Shown here one piece after another: positions 58,217-64,000 of a DNA stretch of 64,000 bases (its first letter is position 1; the number at the start of each line of letters is the position of its first letter). The stretch comes from Engraulis encrasicolus. Its lineage: Eukaryota > Chordata > Actinopteri > Clupeiformes > Engraulidae. A program made the position numbers and the translations under genes. The notes under the pieces were generated by a model. The model was given only the letters and a program-made list of their open reading frames with translations, did no database searches and was not told the origin of the DNA. The stretch spans positions 14,373,223 to 14,437,222 of the forward strand of contig NC_085860.1 in the NCBI RefSeq assembly GCF_034702125.1. Reading direction: 5' to 3'.

Positions 58217-59012
58217 CGTACCACCCCTTGCATTCCTCCCCTGGCGCTACTAGTCTGTCGGGATGCCACTTTTCCAAGTTGGACATAAATAGAATTTCAC
58301 TGTGTGCACTTTTCACTGTCCTGTGCTGCTGTATGTGTCAGAATAACAAAAAGGCACTTTCATGTAAATAAATAAACTATATGCTGCTGCAATGGTAAGC
58401 TGTTTGTCCTGAAATGCATTCATCCATACTTCAAAGCCATTTGCCTTTTTTTAGATCAGAGTAATGTGAATAGATCTAGAACATTAAATCCTGAAAGGAT
58501 TCATGTGATCAAAATGTTTTGAAATAAAATAAAATTAAGAAAAAAAAAGGTTTGTTCATGTTTGCTTGCTCAAACAAAGCGAAGACAGGAGAATATGGGA
58601 AAAAGACATAATGTCAGTGCCACCATTTAGTCACTTCTGTGAATATTGAGAAAGCAAACAAATGTAAATTATTCTGCTTCATATTGTAATTTGGAAATTA
58701 CTATTCTTATGGTTTGTGAAAATTCAAGGCAATTATTTATTGAGACTAAAATGAGTTAATTCAGAATTCCTTTGTATCATCAACACAAGAAATAGGCCTA
58801 TGGATCACTGAAAATGTGCATAATGCAGCCTGGAGCCTTGTGCTGCTGGAGCAGAAGACCCAGACTGGTTAAAAGTGCCATCAGTTCTTTTGTCCTTTGG
58901 TTAATGACCAATTAGTGTGCCGCTGTCCAATCAGCTTGGCCCAGTCTCAACGGAGCGCTAAAGTGCTGCAAAGGCAGTATATCAAATAGCTCTCTGGACG
59001 AGGCCTATGTGA
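58217..59012. other. Non-coding, no gene seen
   Basis: AT-rich sequence flanking the retrotransposon, with scattered AATAAA-like motifs but no gene. Confidence 0.45.
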
Positions 59013-59065
59013 AAAGTGAAAAAAGTGAAAGCCCATTGGGAAACTCCAACTCCCATTGTCATTGT
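59013..59065 (-). repeat. Tail fragment of SINE family A, minus strand
   Basis: The inverse of the tail of 5001-5240, containing CCAACTCCCATTGTCATTGT. Only the 3' end of the SINE is present. Confidence 0.85.
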
Positions 59066-59248
59066 GATATAGTAGAATTAAGGATTCCAGCTACCAGAGT
59101 TTGGTGGTGGCCAAGTGGTTAAGGACATGGGCTTTAGATCAGAGGGTTGCCATTTCAAATCCCACCCTTCCACTCCCCACTTCACTCCATGGCTGAAATG
59201 TCCCCTCAGCAGCTATGTAAACCCCACACTGCTCCAGAGACTGTAACC

Positions 59249-60466
59249 CAGTGTTTCCCAACCACTGTGCCGCGGCACACTAGTGTGCCGTGAGAGATCG
59301 TCAGGTGTGCCGTGGAAAATTCTTGTTTTCCAAAAAAAGAAAAGGAAAAAGAAAACGAATTCATTATTATCAGCAAATAATGCCTATAGCCTATGTCATT
59401 ATGTAGTGTCTGCTGTTGACTGGCGTCCTAATCATGTAATAATTCCTTATCACTAGGTGGCAGCAGGTAGCGAAATGCATTGTAGTAGCTGTCAAAAGAA
59501 GGCAAATGCCGTGAGCTCGAGTCAATACAAAGATAGTTATTTCATTTGGATTTAGGACTACCGGTACTTGTAGGCTACATGGGATGCAACGGCACCGATT
59601 CCATTGTGCTTGGTATGTAAACGAAACACCCTTCACAAAACAAGAGTGCAGACTATTTTGTTGGCCTGCGTAAGCAAACAGAGAACCAAGCAACATTTAT
59701 GAGGGAAAAAAGGTAAACGAGAGAGCCCTTAAAGCTAGCTACCACGTAGCTGAACTTGTCGCTAAATCAGAAGTCACACAGTGGCAGAGACGCTAATATT
59801 ACCTGCCTGCAAAGCCATTGTAAATGAGATGCTTGGAAGCGGTTAAATAAATAGCCAAAGTCCCTCTTTCAAATAACACAATTTCCAGATATTGATGACA
59901 TGTCTGCTGTTATCGAAAGTGTGGTTTTGGATCCGTATCCGTGAGAAATTTGCGTTGCAACTTGACGAGGCTGATAGTGGACATGCGCAACTCCTGGCCA
60001 ATGTGCGTTTTGTGGATGGAGACGCAATCAGAGAAAACATTCTATTTTGCAAGGCATTGAACAGAGATTGATATTAAACATGCATATTCATATTGTAACA
60101 GTGAAATCTTTCCTAAATATCATTGCTACTGTCAGAATAAGCATTATTTTCTGTATTCCTGCAAATAGAATGCTTTTGGACAGAATAACAATTTATAGTA
60201 GGCCTACTTTGAAGTTTATAGCTTCCTTAAGAAGTGGACATGTTAAGTGCACTTTTTATTTGAAAGAGGAAATTTAAAAGACGATAAAAAAAACATTTTT
60301 GTGTTTATTTGATTGCTATTCAAGACACTTTTATAAGAATGACTATATTGTTAGGCGGCTACTATAATTTGTTTTCATTATTTCATAATTTTTGGTTGGT
60401 GGTGTGCCGCGAAATTTTTTGAAGGGAAAAAGTGTGCCCTGGCTCAAAAAAGGTTGGGAAACACTG
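59249..60466 (+). mobile_element. hAT (Charlie-like) element, internally deleted, 1,218 bp
   Basis: CAGTGTTTCCCAACC at 59249 and its exact inverse ending at 60466 are the termini. CTGTAACC is duplicated perfectly at 59241-59248 and 60467-60474. The next bases inside (GTGCCGCGGCACAC, GTGTGCCGCG) also match in inverse. A transposase fragment remains at about 59890-60058. Most of the roughly 2-kb coding region expected of an autonomous copy is missing. Confidence 0.94.
59890..60058 (+). pseudogene. Decayed hAT transposase fragment
   Basis: The frame starting at 59943 reads EKFALQLDEADSGHAQLL and continues through FVDGDAIRENILFC. This matches my knowledge of the region around FALQLDEST..AQLL and the FLFC motif in Charlie/ZBED5-like hAT transposases. 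The segment just upstream (DIDDMSAVIES) is in a different frame, so at least one frameshift separates them. The zinc finger, other catalytic regions and dimerisation domain are absent. Confidence 0.75.
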
Positions 60467-60593
60467 CTGTAACCAATTCCCTGTACTTAAACAAGAACTG
60501 TAAGTCGCTTTGGATAAAAATGTCAGCTAAGTGTAATGTAATGTAATGTAATGGTAGAATGTTATAGGAAACCTCCCTCACTAAGCATCATAC

Positions 60594-60826
60594 AGTGGTA
60601 GCTCAGCGGCGGTATCGCAGCTCTACTTCCATGCCGAACAATCGCTGTGATTGGGAGGTTGCGGGTTTGAGTCCTGAGTGGACGGATGAGCATCGTCACA
60701 TTAGCCGATGGAGCTGAGTGAGTGGGCTTACATAATGTGCTGCTGCTGCTACAGCCAGTGATCCATACGTGTGTGCTGAAGACTCCAAAGGGTGCACCTG
60801 TGTAGCACAGAGTTGCACAGTATAAA
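60594..60826 (+). repeat. tRNA-derived SINE (family C)
   Basis: GTGGTAGCTCAGCGGCGGTA carries a near-perfect A box, and GTTGCGGGTTTGAGTCCTGA a near-perfect B box. The right boundary is uncertain, about the AGTTGCACAG near 60820. The head has an enlarged middle compared with a true tRNA, so this is not a functional tRNA gene. Confidence 0.75.
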
Positions 60827-60952
60827 GTAGAAGTAGGCCTACTCTTACAGGTGTAGTTACAACACTAGTAGTATGATATTACAAAGTTGAAACTAAGTAA
60901 TACCATAGCACTAGCGCTGTAATTACATCTGTAAGAGTACTTCTACTTCTAC
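60827..60952. repeat. Hairpin repeat, 34-bp arms
   Basis: GTAGAAGTAGGCCTACTCTT continuing to GTGTAGTTAC at 60827-60860 is matched in inverse at 60919-60952 with few mismatches. Confidence 0.85.
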
Positions 60953-61121
60953 TTCCAATTCTATACAATTCTGGTGTAGCGGTAGTATTGAAGTTATTTA
61001 GTGTGCTGTTTTATTGTGCTTTAACATGACACAGCCGTTCTTGGTTGGGATGGTGAAGGCTTTCGTTATTGAATATTAATTCTTCTCTCTCCACCTGGTT
61101 GCTTTGATGGGTATGGCCAAG

Positions 61122-61298
61122 CAGTGCCGGCTTTACCAATTGGCAGACTAGGCAACTGCCTAGGGCCCCATCAAAACCACCTCTATGAAGGATCCCCCAG
61201 TAGTCAACCCCGCTATGGTAAATGCCAGCAAAAATAACTCAAAAGGCCCCAATGTTTATATTTCACCTTGGGCCCCCAAATGGGTACATCCGCCACTG
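61122..61298. mobile_element. hAT-like MITE, 177 bp
   Basis: CAGTGCCGGCTTTACC and GGTACATCCGCCACTG are imperfect inverted repeats. The 8-bp duplication TGGCCAAG/TGGCCAGG has one mismatch. The body CTGCCTAGGGCCCCATCAAA is shared with 25129-25876. Confidence 0.87.
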
Positions 61299-61561
61299 TG
61301 GCCAGGGAACAAATGTGAGCCAAATATACTGTATATATATACATATATATTACCTTGGGGTTTTCTAATCACGTGTCTCTACGGTTATGGAATGATATTT
61401 ATTTACCCGCTTGTAACTCCATTGCAAGGCTACTTTGAATTTACCACATGCACTCATGCAATCCCTTGAAGGATTCATGTTTCATTCATAAACGTGTGAT
61501 TGTGTTTACTGGTGCTGCTTTTCACCTACATCCAGCGTTATGTGTTCAAAGCATCTCCCAA

Positions 61562-61576
61562 CGCGCACACACACAC

Positions 61577-61630
<54 letters not shown>
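61562..61630. repeat. (CA)n microsatellite
   Basis: CA repeat with GCACAC variants. Confidence 0.97.
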
Positions 61631-62082
61631 CCCAGGGGGAAATTAGATAGAGGGTCGTCATAGATATCCACAGGCGTTACTAAGTGGGTTATGACATCAT
61701 CACATCCCCATGTGACATGCCATAAAAATGTAGACACACTGTATTCTGGGCGGAGCAGCAAGACGCGTCCTGACTCCGGGATCACATACGCTCAGCTCTT
61801 CAGGATGTGATGTCAAGCCTTGGTCTGTGTTGCTCACCATCTTCAGAGCTCTGGGGCAAGCCCTGCTCCAAGGCAACCTTGGTGTACGCATACAGTGATT
61901 TTTTGCCATTCTTAATTCAACACTTGGAGAGTACAATTAGAGCAAGTCAACACTTGGAGAGTACAATTCGGTATAGAGGAGTCTTAAACTGAGGGACACT
62001 CATTCCATACTAAAGAGATTTCAATGTGGCACTCTCTCTACTTTATAGAATGCATTTGGTCTTATAGCACGCACTTGAAATT
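61631..62082. other. Non-coding; two TCAACACTTGGAGAGTACAA copies
   Basis: Two direct copies of the hairpin-family motif lie at about 61918-61970. No gene recognised. Confidence 0.5.
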
Positions 62083-62190
62083 GACATTATTACATTACAT
62101 CACATCACATTGTATTACATTTAGCAGACGCTTTTGACCAAAGCAACTTACAAGCAGGACATTCAAGTAAGTACAGAGTGTGGGGTCAGT
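62083..62190 (-). repeat. HAmo-type SINE/LINE tail fragment, minus strand
   Basis: ACATTTAGCAGACGCTTTTG and AAAGCAACTTACAAGCAGGA are the inverse of the fish SINE tail, preceded by ACATTACATCACATC repeats. No tRNA head is seen. Confidence 0.75.
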
Positions 62191-62707
62191 ACAGTATACA
62201 AGTAATGTAGAACAGATGGAGAGCAGAAACAATGGAGGAGCAGGACTTGTGAAGTGTAATGCAGGTCATTAGTACCCATGATTAGAGGTGAGTTCATTCA
62301 GTTATGTTATGCAGGGATTATTATCATTGCAAAATGCACACTCATGACCTTTCATGTTACCTGAGGATGGGTCCATATACAAATGAACACTTGGCTAGGC
62401 TAACTACATTACTCAGATAAGTCTCATTACAGACATCATTGTGATCACTCCAGGCAAGCACTCTGCATTTCATCATACTTAAAAAAAAATAAGGCCAAGA
62501 CTGCACGCTGCTGACGACAAAAGTGAGGTTAACTGCTTGAGTGTTGTAGATGAAGCTGCAGGGAGGGCACATTGGGTTGTGGTGTAACTACTGTGCTTGG
62601 TCTTGTTTTCTTCAGGTGGTGCCCCGCTGCCTCCGCACATGTGTCTTCGCTGGCAGGCAGGTAGCTGGGCCAAGTGTAGAGCTATCCATCAACCCTGGGC
62701 TTGGCTG
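62191..62707. other. Non-coding, no gene seen
   Basis: No recognisable feature. Confidence 0.45.
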
Positions 62708-63022
62708 AGGCAACGTGAGGACAGAAGGCAAAAGGAGAGAGTAGGGTTGGGGTGGGTTGAGGTGGGTAGGCAGGCGGATGGGCAGTAGGTGGGTGGGCAG
62801 GTGATCAGGTGAGGACAGAAGGCGAAAGGAGAGTGGGGTTTGGATGGGTAGAGGTAGAGGTGGGCAGGCAGGCGGGTGGGTGGGCGATGGAGTGGGCAGG
62901 TGGGTGGTCAGGTGATCAGGTGAGGACAGAAGGCGAAAGGAGAGTGGGGTTTGGATGGGTAGAGGTAGAGGTGGGCAGGCAGGCGGGTGGGTGGGCGATG
63001 GAGTGGGCAGGTGGGTGGTCAG
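62708..63022. repeat. 111-bp minisatellite, about 2.9 copies
   Basis: Two near-identical 111-bp units begin with GTGATCAGGTGAGGACAGAA at 62801 and 62912. A more divergent unit with GTGAGGACAGAAGGCAAAAG precedes them at 62708. Each contains GGGCAGGCAGGCGGGTGGGT subrepeats. Both strands are open for this reason. Confidence 0.92.
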
Positions 63023-63097
63023 GTATGTTGAGTGATGGGCTGCACGAAAAGTGGGTGGTTCTGCGTGCACTTCACCGGAAGCAGTATTGGGGATGGG

Positions 63098-63257
63098 CAG
63101 GTCGGCCGACAGGAGGGGGAGAAAGGGGTATGTTGTCCTCCTGGGCCCAAGGAGATAGAGGGCCCAGAATTTGGTCTCAATTACATTGTATATATTAGGT
63201 AGGGGGCCCTTTCAGATGACTTTGTCCTGGGCCTGACTTAAGTCGTCAGCAGTCCTG
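63098..63257 (+). mobile_element. GGGCCC-family hAT MITE, 160 bp
   Basis: CAGGTCGGCCGACAGG and CGTCAGCAGTCCTG are imperfect inverted repeats. The 8-bp duplication GGGATGGG/GGGATGTG has one mismatch. The body matches the uninterrupted parts of the element at 16445-17006. Confidence 0.88.
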
Positions 63258-63872
63258 GGGATGTGGGACTCAGTATGAGTGTGATTGAAGGTCCTCTTTG
63301 CCGGCTAACGCACCGTGAAGCCCTGGTGGAAATACGTATGCATCAACCTTGCCTTGCTTCCTCCCACCCTCATAGTTGGGTGCTTTGGCTATAAATAAAT
63401 ACACCATAAACACAGTCGAGTCAAAATCTTTAGCCTCTGCTCTGTGTGCATGTCATAACCTCTCAACCGAGAAAACAAGGCCGTTAACCACAGCACTTTT
63501 TGTTATTCTTAGTTTAATTAATAACACCACCCTTGAGGCATTTTAATATAAATAGATGGTCCAATTTCCCTGATTATGAAAATGAGTCAACATTAAAAAG
63601 TTTTTTTTTTAGATTCTTGGTACTGCAGGGGATGGAACCTCTGTAATGACGTTCGTTCAGACAGCCTAAAGAAAAAGAATGAAAGGGGAAAAAAAAGAAA
63701 TGAAAGAAAAATGGGGGTTGCACCGCACCAGATAAACCTTTGTCACATTCTTATCAACTTCAGACACTGCAGGGCTCGGGTGATTGTGCATGGTTGCATG
63801 CTGCGTAGAGACGTCATCCCAAGCAGACTGGGGAAGAAATGAGAAACTGTGCATATCAAACAGTGCTTATGT
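63258..63872. other. Non-coding, no gene seen
   Basis: A T10 run at 63601 and A-rich stretches near 63670-63710. No gene recognised. Confidence 0.45.
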
Positions 63873-64000
63873 CAGGGGTAGGGAACCGTTTTCATTCGAG
63901 GGCCACATTTTATAAAGTCCTTTAAGGGCCGCACTATGAACACACGCCCAGGATCTCCCCCTGCACTTAGGCCTATACTGAAGGTAGCCACCTTTACAAC
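63873..64000 (+). mobile_element. Left end of a hAT-like element, cut by window edge
   Basis: CAGGGGTAGGGAACCGTTTT followed by CGAGGGCCACATTTTATAAA is the familiar start of vertebrate hAT elements. The right end is beyond the window. Confidence 0.7.

Larger units (their letters stand above)
59103..60554 (+). repeat. HAmo-like SINE interrupted by a hAT
   Basis: The head GTGGCCAAGTGGTTAAGGAC (A box, tRNA-Leu/Ser-like) and a B-box region with GGTTGCCATTTCAAATCCCA occupy 59103-59170. The tail GTAAGTCGCTTTGGATAAAA, then TGTAATGTAATG repeats, is at 60500-60554. The hAT at 59249-60466 separates the two halves; joined, the SINE is about 226 bp. Confidence 0.88.

Noticed and set aside
60598..60690. 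tRNA gene suggested by good A and B boxes
   Set aside because: Box spacing is too long and no cloverleaf acceptor stem is seen; it is a SINE head.
62612..63070. 152-codon Pro/Leu-rich minus-strand frame
   Set aside because: It is the 111-bp minisatellite read in an open frame.

Overview
This window looks like intergenic or intronic DNA from a teleost fish. The evidence is the density of (CA)n and (GA)n microsatellites, tRNA-derived SINEs with fish-type tails, a swarm of short hAT-like elements, and an intact BEL/Pao LTR retrotransposon. The species cannot be fixed from the sequence. I recognise no host protein-coding gene and no functional tRNA, rRNA or CRISPR locus. The only long convincing coding region belongs to the retrotransposon.

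Layout. From 1 to 2,976 the DNA is non-coding with (GA)n and (CA)n tracts. From 2,982 to 7,609 lies a candidate 4.6 kb DNA transposon without coding capacity. It has perfect 15-bp terminal inverted repeats, a 5-bp target duplication, a second pair of about 280-bp inverted repeats inside, and a SINE. From 7.6 to 16 kb there are long simple repeats, a helicase-like ORF fragment at 12.6 kb and a possible conserved non-coding element near 14 kb. From 16 to 35 kb there are nested hAT elements, palindromic MITEs, SINEs, a small tandem duplication and a 50-base poly-G run. From 35 to 50 kb there are further microsatellites, a conserved-element candidate at 36.5 kb, an exon-like integrase zinc-finger fragment at 42 kb and more short elements.

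The centrepiece is 49,988-58,211: a complete BEL/Pao element of 8,224 bp. It has 554-bp LTRs that differ at three positions, a 5-bp target duplication ACCAT, a polypurine tract, and one uninterrupted 2,310-codon Gag-Pol frame. All catalytic residues of protease, reverse transcriptase, RNase H and integrase are present. Its Gag half carries an unusual array of 24 proline/arginine/histidine-rich repeats. There is no env. The element appears young and potentially autonomous.

From 58.2 to 64 kb there is a hAT element with a decayed transposase fragment inserted in a SINE, two more SINEs, a hairpin repeat, a 111-bp minisatellite, two short hAT elements and the left end of another hAT cut by the window edge. 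In all, ten short elements can be delimited with 8-bp target duplications (seven perfect, three with one mismatch), including one hAT inserted inside another.
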